Of a DNA stretch of 64,000 nucleotides, positions 1 through 7,664 are shown piece after piece. Position 1 is the stretch's first letter. Each line of letters starts with the position of its first letter. Under the pieces are notes generated by a model, which was not told the DNA's origin, made no database searches, and was given only the letters and a program-made list of their open reading frames with translations. Position numbers and translations under genes: made by a program. Origin of the DNA: Pseudomonadota bacterium (GTDB lineage Bacteria > Pseudomonadota > Gammaproteobacteria > Pseudomonadales > Pseudomonadaceae); the NCBI GenBank assembly GCA_023388335.1, contig JAEWGL010000221.1:1-64000 (forward strand), read 5' to 3'.

Positions 1-147
1 CGCCTGATCCTCGCCCGGCAGGTAGAACAGTGCGACCTGGGCGCCATCGAGCCAGACCACGACACCGGAATCGACGACAAGATCCTCCTGGCGACACACG
101 GGGCGCCACTGCGGTTTCTGGGCTACAGCGGTAGTGGACAGGTTCAT
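1..147 (-). CDS. nirD: Nitrite reductase (NADH) small subunit, 5' part only
   Basis: The first 49 codons are present; the rest lies beyond the left window edge. The translation begins MNLSTTAVAQ and continues with an R-P-V-C segment and LDGAQVALFYLPGE, which fit the start of the Rieske-like NirD fold. The small subunit works with NirB in cytoplasmic reduction of nitrite to ammonium. Its ATG overlaps the nirB TGA by 2 nt (an ATGA junction), so the two subunits are almost certainly cotranscribed and translationally coupled from the sigma-54 promoter upstream of nirB. Confidence 0.9.
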   Translation of the reverse strand, partial: MNLSTTAVAQKPQWRPVCRQEDLVVDSGVVVWLDGAQVALFYLPGEDQA

Positions 148-2705
148 CGAACAGCCTCCTCGGTGGTTGCGATCAGGTGCAGGGGGGTTGCGATCAAGGG
201 GCGGCGCTGGTCGCGCTCGCGGATGAAGTGCACGTCCGGGTCGCCACGCTGGTCGTTGACGAAAGTGCGGAAGCGCTTGAGCTTCTCGGGGTCGTTGAGG
301 GCGTTGGCCCACTCGCATTCGTAGCGCTCGACCACCTGCTGCATCTGCGCTTCGAGTTCGGCGCCAAGGCCCAGGCTGTCGTCGAGGATCACCTGCTTGA
401 GGTAGTCCAGGCCGCCCTCGAGGCCCTCGCGCCAGACCGAGGTCCGTTGCAGCTTGTCGGCGGTACGGATGTAGAACATCAGCACGCGGTCGATGGTGCG
501 GATCAAGGCCTGGTCGTCGAGGTCGGTGGCGAACAGCTCGGCGTGGCGCGGGCGCATGCCGCCATTGCCGCAGACGTACAGGTTCCAGCCCTTCTCGGTG
601 GCGATCACGCCGATGTCCTTGCTCTGCGCCTCGGCGCATTCGCGGGTGCATCCAGACACGGCGAACTTGAGCTTGTGCGGCGCGCGCAGGCCCTTGTAGC
701 GGTCCTCCAGGGTCAGCGCCATGGCCACGCTGTCCTGCACCCCAAAGCGGCACCAGGTGCTGCCGACGCACGACTTCACCGTGCGCGTCGATTTGCCGTA
801 GGCGTGGCCCGTCTCGAAGCCGGCTTCGATCAGTTCCCCCCAGATCAATGGCAGCTCATGCAGCTGGGCACCGAACAGGTCGATGCGCTGGCCGCCGGTG
901 ATCTTGGTGTAGAGGTCGTATTTCTTCGCCACCTGGCCGATGACGATCAGCTTGTCCGGGGTGATCTCGCCCCCGGGAATGCGCGGCACCACCGAATAGG
1001 TGCCGTTCTTCTGCATGTTGGCCATGAAGGTGTCGTTGGTATCCTGCAGCGGCACCAGCGACGGGTCCATGACCGGCTGGTTCCAGCAGGAGGCCAGGAT
1101 GTTGCCGACGGTGGGCTTGCAGATGTCGCAGCCCACCTGCCCGTTGCCGTGACGGGCGAGCAGTTCGGCAAAGCTGTGGATACCTTCGACCCGCACCAGC
1201 GCGTAGAGCTCCTGGCGGGTGTAGGCGAAGTGTTCGCACAGGCTGTTGTCGACGCTGATGCCACGGGCGACCAGCTCGTGTTCGAAGACCTGCTTGAGCA
1301 AGGCCGCACAACCGCCGCAGCCGGTCGCCGCCTTGGTGCAGTCCTTGACCGCGGCCAGATCGGCGCAGCCGCTGTCGATGGCGGCGCAGACCGCGCCCTT
1401 GCTGACATTGTGGCAGGAGCAAAGGGTCGCGCTGGCGGGCAATGCATCGGCAGCCAGCGCTGGCGCGCCGCCTCCTTGCGGCAGGATCAGCGCGGCCGGG
1501 TCGGCTGGCAGGGCGATGCCGTTCTGCGCGTATTGCAGCAAAGTGTCGTAGTAGCTGTTGTCGCCGACCAGCACGGCGCCGAGCACATGCTTGCCGCTGG
1601 CATCGACCACCAGGCGGCGATAGGCGGCATTGGCTTCGTCGATGAATCGGTAGCTGCGCGAGCCGGGGGTGGCCCCGTGGGCATCACCGATCGAGCCGAC
1701 GTCGACGCCGAGCAGCTTGAGCTTGGTCGACATGTCGGCGCCAGTGAAGGCAGGTGCCGCTTCGCCGAGCAACCGCGCAGCGAGGTTGCGCGCCATGCTG
1801 TAGCCCGGCGCCACCAACCCGAAGACGCTGCCGTTCCAGGAGGCGCATTCGCCGATGGCGAAGATCCGCGGGTCACTGGTACAGCATTGGCCGTCGATCA
1901 CCACGCCGCCGCGCGCGGCGATGTCCAGGCCGCAGCCACGGCCCAAGGCATCCTGGGGCCGGATGCCGGCGGAAAACACGATCAGGTCGGTCTCCAGGTG
2001 CTCGCCGCCGTCAAAGTTCATGCGGTAGCGGTAGCCTTCGCCAGCGCTGATGGACTGGGTGGCACGCGACAGGTGCACGCCCACGCCCAGGGCCTCGATC
2101 TGCGCGCGCAGTGCCGCGCCGCCCTCGCCATCCAGCTGCACGGGCATCAGCCGTGGCGCAAACTCCACCACATGCGCTTCCAGGCCCAGGGATTTGAGGG
2201 CGTTGGCCGCTTCCAGGCCCAGCAGGCCACCCCCGACCACCACCCCGCGTCGGGCGCCGTCCGCGGCCTCGCGAATCGCGTCGAGGTCGTCCAAGGTGCG
2301 ATAGACCAGGCGCGCGGTGCCGCTGGAGCCCTCGATGGGCGGCACGAACGGGTAGGAGCCGGTGGCCAGGATCAGCTGGTCATAGCCGTAGCGGCCTTCG
2401 GCGGTGATGACCTCGCGGCGTTCGCGGTCGATCTGCAGCACCGCTTCCCCCAGGTGCAGGTGCACGCCATGGTGACCGTAGAAACCGGGCTCGCACAGGG
2501 CCAGGGCCTCGGCGTCGCTGCCAGCGAAGTACTCCGACAGGTGCACACGGTCGTAGGCGCGCTGGCGCTCCTCGCCGAACACCCGTAGCGAGAAGCGCGC
2601 CAGGGCGCCGCGCTCGATCAGTTGTTCGACGCAGTGGTGGCCGACCATGCCGTTGCCGACAATGATCAATCGCTGCCGATGTCCGCCGTTCGCGGTTGCG
2701 TTCAT
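144..2705 (-). CDS. nirB: Assimilatory nitrite reductase (NADH) large subunit NirB
   Basis: The 853-aa protein has the full NirB layout. An N-terminal FAD/NAD(P)H module starts with IIVGNGMVGHHCVEQL. A Bfd-like [2Fe-2S] region near residue 430 contains CSCHN and CGGC, and a further GCDIC motif follows. The C-terminal siroheme/[4Fe-4S] half has C-x5-C (CVGSTWC, near 646) and C-x3-C (CTREC, near 683). It reduces nitrite to ammonium with six electrons in the cytoplasm. The gene is first in nirBD and is preceded by a leader with an antitermination switch and a sigma-54 promoter. Siroheme synthesis genes are not in this window. The length is normal and I see no missing ligand cysteine. Confidence 0.97.
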   Translation of the reverse strand: MNATANGGHRQRLIIVGNGMVGHHCVEQLIERGALARFSLRVFGEERQRAYDRVHLSEYFAGSDAEALALCEPGFYGHHGVHLHLGEAVLQIDRERREVITAEGRYGYDQLILATGSYPFVPPIEGSSGTARLVYRTLDDLDAIREAADGARRGVVVGGGLLGLEAANALKSLGLEAHVVEFAPRLMPVQLDGEGGAALRAQIEALGVGVHLSRATQSISAGEGYRYRMNFDGGEHLETDLIVFSAGIRPQDALGRGCGLDIAARGGVVIDGQCCTSDPRIFAIGECASWNGSVFGLVAPGYSMARNLAARLLGEAAPAFTGADMSTKLKLLGVDVGSIGDAHGATPGSRSYRFIDEANAAYRRLVVDASGKHVLGAVLVGDNSYYDTLLQYAQNGIALPADPAALILPQGGGAPALAADALPASATLCSCHNVSKGAVCAAIDSGCADLAAVKDCTKAATGCGGCAALLKQVFEHELVARGISVDNSLCEHFAYTRQELYALVRVEGIHSFAELLARHGNGQVGCDICKPTVGNILASCWNQPVMDPSLVPLQDTNDTFMANMQKNGTYSVVPRIPGGEITPDKLIVIGQVAKKYDLYTKITGGQRIDLFGAQLHELPLIWGELIEAGFETGHAYGKSTRTVKSCVGSTWCRFGVQDSVAMALTLEDRYKGLRAPHKLKFAVSGCTRECAEAQSKDIGVIATEKGWNLYVCGNGGMRPRHAELFATDLDDQALIRTIDRVLMFYIRTADKLQRTSVWREGLEGGLDYLKQVILDDSLGLGAELEAQMQQVVERYECEWANALNDPEKLKRFRTFVNDQRGDPDVHFIRERDQRRPLIATPLHLIATTEEAVR

Positions 2706-2752
2706 AGCCGATCCTCAATCAGGGTTGCGGTGCCTGCCCGCAGCAAAGACAC

Positions 2753-2788
2753 AAAAAAAAGGCGCCTGGAGCCGTAGCTCCAGGCGCC
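2753..2788 (-). terminator. Intrinsic terminator inside the nirB leader (attenuator)
   Basis: Read on the minus strand, a perfect 12-bp stem GGCGCCTGGAGC/GCTCCAGGCGCC closes on a UACG tetraloop and is followed by eight Us. It lies between the promoter and the nirB start, 48 nt upstream of the ATG, so it must be overcome for nirBD to be expressed. Confidence 0.9.
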
Positions 2789-2838
2789 TTTGCCTGGTGT
2801 TCATCATTTTGGCCCTCAGTAGCGATCGCCGTTGATCG
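2780..2838 (-). promoter_or_regulatory. Tandem ANTAR-type (NasT) antiterminator hairpins, nirB leader
   Basis: The RNA carries two hexaloop hairpins with A at loop position 1 and G at position 4, the pattern recognised by ANTAR-domain antiterminators. P1 (2823-2838) is CGATC-AACGGC-GATCG. P2 (2780-2797) is CCAGGC-AAAGGC-GCCTGG. The 3' arm of P2 is part of the 5' half of the downstream terminator, so P2 and the terminator cannot form together. This is the mechanism known for NasT/NasR leaders; the identity of the protein (probably NasT) is inferred because its gene is not in the window. Confidence 0.88.
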
Positions 2839-2861
2839 TTGGGGCCTTTGTGGGATTAACA

Positions 2862-2880
2862 AAGCAGGGACTGTGCCAAC
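2862..2880 (-). promoter_or_regulatory. Sigma-54 promoter of nirBD
   Basis: On the minus strand the sequence TTGGCACAGTCCCTGCTTT has the invariant GG and GC separated by exactly 10 bp and a full TTGGCAC -24 element. The predicted start site is about 12 nt downstream of the GC, near 2852, a few bases before the P1 antiterminator hairpin. Confidence 0.82.
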
Positions 2881-2893
2881 CCCTGTAACCCGA

Positions 2894-3016
2894 CCAGCCC
2901 GCTGGGCTGCGCTGTCGAGCAGAGAACAATGCCAGCAAGCGCAGCTCCACCATAGATGTGGGAGCCGTGCTTGCTGGCTTTGTTCTCTGTCCGACAGCGC
3001 AGTTCAGCAGGCTGGG
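2894..3016. repeat. Imperfect 60-bp inverted repeat between enhancer and nirB promoter
   Basis: The left arm 2894-2953 and right arm 2956-3016 are imperfect reverse complements. They share cores such as TGCGCTGTCG, CAGAGAACAA and GCCAGCAAGC, and meet at a 2-nt centre. A single related arm recurs at about 39270-39325. The element has no ORF of its own and looks like a small palindromic or MITE-like repeat. It sits between the NtrC-like boxes (3073-3109) and the sigma-54 promoter. Confidence 0.8.
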
Positions 3017-3072
3017 CAATCTCCCACAGGTTCAGCAGCACCTGACACCTCCGGCGTATGGCAAGCGCCAAT

Positions 3073-3109
3073 TGAACCAAGCTGGTGCAGCGCTCCCCGT
3101 CATGGGGCA
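3073..3109 (-). promoter_or_regulatory. Pair of NtrC-like binding sites upstream of nirB
   Basis: Plus-strand TGAACC-N5-GGTGCA (3073-3089) matches the NtrC dyad TGCACC-N5-GGTGCA at 11 of 12 positions. A weaker dyad CTCCCC-N5-GGGGCA lies at 3093-3109. Their centres are 20 bp apart, about two helical turns, the same spacing as the pair upstream of the nitrate reductase gene. Confidence 0.6.
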
Positions 3110-3110
3110 C

Positions 3111-6100
3111 TCAGTACACGTCCCGCCGATAGCGCTTGGCCTTGGCCAGCTCGGCGACATAGTTAGCCGCCGCCACGTCACTCAGCCCGCCATGCTCGGC
3201 GACCACCTGGCGCAGCGCGGCATCGACATCCCGGGCCATGCGACTGGCGTCGCCACAGACATAGAAGTACGCCCCGGCCTCAAGCCATTGCCACAACTGC
3301 GCGCCCTGCTCCAGCATGCGCTGCTGGACGTAGACCTTCTCGGCCTGGTCGCGGGAGAAGGCGGTGTCCAGGCGCAGGTGGCCGCTGGCTTGCCAGGCCT
3401 GGAGTTGCTCGCGGTAATAGAAGTCGGTGGCCTCGCGCTGCTCGCCAAAGAATAGCCAGTTACGCCCTCGCGCGCCGCGCGCCTGGCGCTCTTCGAGGAA
3501 GGCGCGAAACGGCGCGATACCGGTGCCGGGGCCGACCATGATCAGCGGCACGCTGTCGTCCTCGGGCAAGCGGAAATGCTTGGAAGCCTGCGCGAAGATG
3601 GCCACGCGCAAGCCCTCGGCGCGGTCGGCGAGGAAGGTCGAACAGGCACCCTTGCGCTGGCCGTAGCGTACCGTCGAGACGGTCAGGTGCACCTGCCGCG
3701 GGTGGGCCGTGGGGCTGGAGCTGATCGAGTAAAGGCGCGGTTGCAGCGGCTTGAGCAATGCCAGCCAGCTGTCCAGCGCCAGCGCCTGGGGGAACTCGCG
3801 CAGCAGGTCGGCCAGTTGCCGCCCCCATAGCCAGTCCTTGAGCTCGGCCTTGTGCTCGGGCAGCAATAGCCGGCGCAGGTCGGCGGCCCCTGGCTGCTGA
3901 CTGAAGACCTCGAGTTGCTGGGGAGTAATGCGGGCGATCTCCAGGTGCAGCTCCAGGGCGCTCGCCAGTGGCATGGCAGACAAGCCCTTGAGCTCAACCC
4001 GGGTAGTGCCGTCCAGGTGCATCAGGCTCAGTAGCTCCTGGACCAGCGCCGGGCAATTGCGCGGCCAGACGCCCAGGGCATCACCGGCCTGGTAGGTGAG
4101 GTCGCTGCCGCTGAGGTCGAATACCAACTGCCGGGTTTCCTTGCTTGCGCCAAGGGCGTTGAGCAGACGATTCTCCAGCAACGGCGCGTGCCAGGGGTGC
4201 TGCTTGCTGTAGCTGGCGACGACGGCCGGCGCTGGCGCGGCAGGCGGCGCCGCAGCTGGGACGAGGACGGGCACCAGCGCCTCGAGCCACTGGGCAAAGG
4301 CCTCGTCGAAATCCGGCTCGCAATCGACCCGCGGCACGAGGCGCTGGGCGCCCAGCTCGGCGAGGCGCTGGTCGAGCCGACGGCCAAAGCCGCAAAACTG
4401 GTCGTAACTGGAGTCGCCCAGGGCCAGCACCGCGAAGGGCAGGTCTGCGCACTGGCTGCCCTCCTCGTCGTGCAGGGCCCGCCAGAACGCCACGCCGCTG
4501 TCCGGCGCCTCGCCGTCGCCAAAGGTGCTGGTGATCAGCAGCACGCTGGCCGCGCCTTGCAACTGGCTTGGGGTGACCGTTTCCATGCAGCTGAGCTCCA
4601 CCGCCAGCCCGCAGTCACGCAGGCGCGTAGCGCAGCGCTCGGCCAGGGCTTCGCCATTGCCGGTCTGCGACGCCCAGAGCACCCGATGCCGCGGCTCCGC
4701 GCTGGCCGGGAAGCTAGCGGCCACAGGCTGCGGCTGGGCAAACAGCCCGGCCAGCAGGCCATCGATGAACAGGCGTCGGCTTGGCGCCAGGGGCGCGCTG
4801 GCGGGCAGGCTGGGTACCCCTGCGCCACGGGCTAGTGTCTGGCCGAAACCGAGCAGGAAGCCTTGCAGGTAATGCTGTTCATCGAGGGCCAGCGCTGGGA
4901 CGGGCAGTTGATCGAGGCCAAGCAGGCGGGACAAGGTAGCGGTCGGCATGGCGGCAGGCTCCGACATCGGTTCAGGGGGCAGTTCCAGGGCGTCGATGCG
5001 CTCGCCGCCGACCCGTTCAAGGGCCACGGCGCAATGCTTGAAGGCCGGCTGCAGCGACAGCGGATCGACGGCATCGCAGGTCACGGCATTGATCGCCAGG
5101 TGCTCGCCGTAGACATCGTTCCAGTGAAAGGGGGCAAAGCAGTTGCCCGGCAACACCCGGGTGCTGAGCCGTGCCGGCAGCACTGCCTGGCCGCGGCGTG
5201 AACGGATCGCCACCTGGTCCTTGTCGGCGATGCCCAGGCGCGCAGCATCCTCGGGGTGCAATTCGACGAAGGGGCCGGGATCGAGCTTGTTCAGCGATGC
5301 CACCTTGCCGGTCTTGGTCAGGGTGTGCCACTGGTGCTGCACACGACCGGTATTGAGCACCAGCGGGAAGTCGTCATCGGGCAATTCGGCGGGCGGGAGC
5401 CAGGGCCGGGCGAAAAATCGCGCGCGCCCGCTGGCCGTCGGAAACGCCAGCGCAGGCCGATGACCTTGGGCATCCTGCAGCAGGGTCTGGCTGCTGCCGT
5501 CGTTGTGGTAACGCTGCGGGCTACGGTCGTCGGTGCGTCCAGGGGCGCAGGGCCACTGCCGGGGTTTGTGGCGCAAGTGGGCATAGTCGATGCCGCGCAG
5601 GTCGTAGCCGGTGGCGGGGTTCCAGAACTGGCGGATCTCATCGAACACTGCCTCGGCATTGGCGTAGCTGAAGGCCTCGGCGTAGCCCATGGCGCAGGCG
5701 ATGCGGGCGATGATCTGCCAGTCGGGCAAGCTCTCGCCCGGGGGCTCCACGGCGCGCGGCATCAGCGTCAGGTTGCGCTCGCTGTTGATCATCACGCCCT
5801 CGCCCTCGGCCCACAGCGCGGCCGGCAGGAGGATGTCGGCGTAGCGGTTGGTCTCGGTGTCGAGGAAAGCGTCCTGGGTGATCACCAGCTCCGCTTGCTG
5901 CAAGGCGGCGATGACCTGCTGGCGGTTGGCGACGCTGGCCACCGGGTTGCTGCAGATGATCCAGCAGGCCTTGACCCCGCCCGCGGCCATTTGCTCGAAC
6001 AATGCCACCGTGCCCTCGCCGCCCTCGCTGCGCAGGCGGCCGGGTGGCAACTGCCATTGTCGTTCGACGAACGCACGGTCGGCTTCGATCAGTGCTGAGC

Positions 6101-7157
6101 GCTGCCCCGGCAGGCCCGGGCCCATGTACCCCATCTCGCGGCCGCCCATGGCATTGGGCTGGCCGGTCAGCGAGAACGGTCCGCTGCCCAGGCGGCAGAG
6201 GGCGCCGGTGGCCAGGTGCAAGTTGCACAGGGCATTGCTGTGCCAGGTGCCATGGATGCTCTGGTTCAGGCCCATGGTCCAGCAGCTCATCCAATCCGTG
6301 GCCTCGCCGATCCAGGCGGCAGCCTGACGGATGTCGTCCACGGCCAGGCCCGTGAGCTCGGCGACCCGCTCGGGGGTGTAATCGGCGAGAAAGTCCGGCA
6401 TCGCGTCCCAGCCCTCGGTGTGCTGGGCGATGAAGTCGGCGTCGGTACGGCCATTCTGGTGCAGCAGGTGCAGCAGGCCGTTGAGCAGCGCCAGGTCGGT
6501 GCCGGGGCGCAGTTGCAGGAACAGGTCGGCCTTGTCGGCCGTGGCGCTGCGCCGGGGATCGACGACGATCAGCCGGGCGCCGGCCTTGACCCGATCGAGC
6601 AGGCGCAGGAACAGGATCGGGTGACAGTCGGCCATGTTCGCACCGATCACCAAAAACACCTCGGCGTGCTCGAAATCCTGGTAGCTGCCGGGCGGCCCGT
6701 CGGCGCCCAGTGAGAGCTTGTAACCACTGCTGGCACTGGCCATGCACAGGCGTGAGTTGGACTCGATATGGCGGGTGCCGATGAAGCCCTTGGCCAGCTT
6801 GTTGGCCAGGTACTGGGCTTCCAGCGACATCTGTCCGGAAACATAGAGCGCCACGGCATCCGCGCCGTGGGTATCGATGATCGCGCGCAGGCGCCGGGCG
6901 GCTTGGTCGATGGCGCTGTCGATGCCCAATTGCACCGGGTCTTGCTGGCGCTGCTCGCGCAGGAAGGCATGGTCCATCCGCCCTGCGGCGGTGAGCGGCA
7001 GGTGGGCGGTAAGGCCCTTGGTGCACAAGCGACCGAAATTACTTGGGTGCTGCTTGTCGCCGCTGACCTTACTGACACGCTGGTTCTCCACGGTCATGAC
7101 GATGCCGCACCCTACCCCGCAATACGGGCAAACGCTGCGCACCTCGCTGCTGCTCAT
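3111..7157 (-). CDS. Assimilatory nitrate reductase fused to CysJ-type flavoprotein
   Basis: The 1348-aa cytoplasmic protein joins two enzymes. The N-terminal part is a molybdopterin nitrate reductase with a [4Fe-4S] motif CPYCGVGC (residues 10-17) and the molybdopterin and molydop-binding domains up to about residue 690. The C-terminal part resembles sulfite reductase alpha subunit/P450 reductase: a flavodoxin domain with SQTGNGE near 831, then FAD- and NADPH-binding domains with GPGTGIAPFRAF, ending RRDVY. It should pass electrons from NADPH through FAD and FMN to the Mo centre and reduce nitrate to nitrite for NirBD. I chose the ATG at 7157 because AGGAGA lies just upstream; an in-frame start at 7262 would fall inside the regulatory hairpin. 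Such bifunctional proteins are known in Pseudomonas. Confidence 0.93.
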   Translation of the reverse strand: MSSSEVRSVCPYCGVGCGIVMTVENQRVSKVSGDKQHPSNFGRLCTKGLTAHLPLTAAGRMDHAFLREQRQQDPVQLGIDSAIDQAARRLRAIIDTHGADAVALYVSGQMSLEAQYLANKLAKGFIGTRHIESNSRLCMASASSGYKLSLGADGPPGSYQDFEHAEVFLVIGANMADCHPILFLRLLDRVKAGARLIVVDPRRSATADKADLFLQLRPGTDLALLNGLLHLLHQNGRTDADFIAQHTEGWDAMPDFLADYTPERVAELTGLAVDDIRQAAAWIGEATDWMSCWTMGLNQSIHGTWHSNALCNLHLATGALCRLGSGPFSLTGQPNAMGGREMGYMGPGLPGQRSALIEADRAFVERQWQLPPGRLRSEGGEGTVALFEQMAAGGVKACWIICSNPVASVANRQQVIAALQQAELVITQDAFLDTETNRYADILLPAALWAEGEGVMINSERNLTLMPRAVEPPGESLPDWQIIARIACAMGYAEAFSYANAEAVFDEIRQFWNPATGYDLRGIDYAHLRHKPRQWPCAPGRTDDRSPQRYHNDGSSQTLLQDAQGHRPALAFPTASGRARFFARPWLPPAELPDDDFPLVLNTGRVQHQWHTLTKTGKVASLNKLDPGPFVELHPEDAARLGIADKDQVAIRSRRGQAVLPARLSTRVLPGNCFAPFHWNDVYGEHLAINAVTCDAVDPLSLQPAFKHCAVALERVGGERIDALELPPEPMSEPAAMPTATLSRLLGLDQLPVPALALDEQHYLQGFLLGFGQTLARGAGVPSLPASAPLAPSRRLFIDGLLAGLFAQPQPVAASFPASAEPRHRVLWASQTGNGEALAERCATRLRDCGLAVELSCMETVTPSQLQGAASVLLITSTFGDGEAPDSGVAFWRALHDEEGSQCADLPFAVLALGDSSYDQFCGFGRRLDQRLAELGAQRLVPRVDCEPDFDEAFAQWLEALVPVLVPAAAPPAAPAPAVVASYSKQHPWHAPLLENRLLNALGASKETRQLVFDLSGSDLTYQAGDALGVWPRNCPALVQELLSLMHLDGTTRVELKGLSAMPLASALELHLEIARITPQQLEVFSQQPGAADLRRLLLPEHKAELKDWLWGRQLADLLREFPQALALDSWLALLKPLQPRLYSISSSPTAHPRQVHLTVSTVRYGQRKGACSTFLADRAEGLRVAIFAQASKHFRLPEDDSVPLIMVGPGTGIAPFRAFLEERQARGARGRNWLFFGEQREATDFYYREQLQAWQASGHLRLDTAFSRDQAEKVYVQQRMLEQGAQLWQWLEAGAYFYVCGDASRMARDVDAALRQVVAEHGGLSDVAAANYVAELAKAKRYRRDVY

Positions 7158-7175
7158 CGGCCGATCTCCTGCCTG

Positions 7176-7240
7176 CAAAAACCACAAAAGGCGCCGGCTG
7201 CCCCAGGCTTGCGCAAGCAAGCGAGGGACAACACGGCGCC
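7176..7240 (-). terminator. Leader terminator upstream of nitrate reductase gene
   Basis: On the minus strand GGCGCCG (7234-7240) pairs with CGGCGCC (7190-7196). An inner TGTCCC/GGGGCA stem and a GCTTG/CAAGC hairpin extend it. The stem is followed by the U-rich stretch UUUUGUGGUUUUUG. It ends about 20 nt before the start codon and is the counterpart of the nirB attenuator. Confidence 0.78.
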
Positions 7241-7276
7241 TTTGTCGTGAACGGTGGGCCATCTGCGTTGACGGCC
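7232..7276 (-). promoter_or_regulatory. Tandem ANTAR-type antiterminator hairpins, nitrate reductase leader
   Basis: P1 (7257-7276) is GGCCGTC-AACGCA-GATGGCC, a 7-bp stem with a hexaloop that has A1 and G4. P2 (7232-7249) is CACGAC-AAAGGC-GCCGTG, with one A.C mismatch and the same loop sequence as P2 of the nirB leader. The 3' arm of P2 is shared with the 5' arm of the terminator, so the two are mutually exclusive. This matches NasT-type control. Confidence 0.85.
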
Positions 7277-7292
7277 TGCATAACAGAGCCTA

Positions 7293-7310
7293 CAGCAAAA
7301 GTCAGGCCAG
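7293..7310 (-). promoter_or_regulatory. Sigma-54 promoter of nitrate reductase gene
   Basis: The minus-strand sequence CTGGCCTGACTTTTGCTG keeps GG-N10-GC with TTGC at -12; the -24 box is TGGCCT instead of TGGCAC. The predicted start site near 7283 lies just upstream of hairpin P1. Confidence 0.72.
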
Positions 7311-7364
7311 CCTGGATAGAGGTAGAAGGCTGGCTTGTCCAAGGGTGACCGGCGCTGCCCCGTG

Positions 7365-7401
7365 CGCACCGACATGGTGAACGCCGCACCATGGGGTAGC
7401 A
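7365..7401 (-). promoter_or_regulatory. Pair of NtrC-like binding sites upstream of nitrate reductase gene
   Basis: Two dyads resemble TGCACC-N5-GGTGCA. Read on the plus strand they are CGCACC-N5-GGTGAA (7365-7381) and CGCACC-N5-GTAGCA (7385-7401), with centres 20 bp apart and about 90-110 bp upstream of the predicted start site, a usual place for an NtrC enhancer. Confidence 0.6.
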
Positions 7402-7425
7402 CGACACCCGGGGAAGACGATATGC

Positions 7426-7444
7426 TTCATATACGTTTCATATA
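7426..7444 (+). promoter_or_regulatory. Direct repeat, candidate operator of the parD-like/map unit
   Basis: TTCATATA occurs twice (7426-7433 and 7437-7444), 11 bp apart or one helical turn, ending 16 bp before the start codon of the ParD-like gene. Antitoxin-like proteins often bind such repeats to autoregulate. The role is inferred from position alone. Confidence 0.45.
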
Positions 7445-7460
7445 GCCACGAGGGCATCCC

Positions 7461-7664
7461 ATGGGCATCGTCAAGATCGCCGACGAGCTTCACGAAGACT
7501 TGCGTATCGCCAGCGCCGCGCTGTCGCGCTCGATCAACGCCCAGGCCGAGTACTGGATCCGCATCGGCATGCTCGCCGAGCTCCATCCCCAGGCCAATTA
7601 CCAGGAACTGCTGCGTCAGTTGCTGCGCCAGGAGCAGGCCAACCTCAAGGCGCTGATCCAATGA
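7461..7664 (+). CDS. ParD-like antitoxin-family protein
   Basis: The 67-aa protein starts MGIVKIADELHEDLRIAS, reads on as SRSINAQAEYWIRIGMLAE, and has a charged helical C-terminus. This matches the ParD-like family of predicted ribbon-helix-helix antitoxins. No ParE, RelE or other toxin gene is adjacent. Its stop overlaps the start of map by 4 nt (ATGA), so the two are translationally coupled. A TTCATATA direct repeat lies immediately upstream. It may be a DNA-binding regulator of map rather than a true antitoxin. The family assignment is fairly secure; the function is not. Confidence 0.8.
   Translation: MGIVKIADELHEDLRIASAALSRSINAQAEYWIRIGMLAELHPQANYQELLRQLLRQEQANLKALIQ

Noticed and set aside
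177..2588. Long plus-strand open frame opposite nirB
   Set aside because: It is a GC-driven shadow of nirB with no family features; nirB on the other strand is certain.
7158..7262. N-terminal extension of the nitrate reductase fusion (start at 7262)
   Set aside because: The extension is basic and low-complexity, covers the terminator and ANTAR hairpins, and has no ribosome binding site. The ATG at 7157 has AGGAGA and begins the conserved region.
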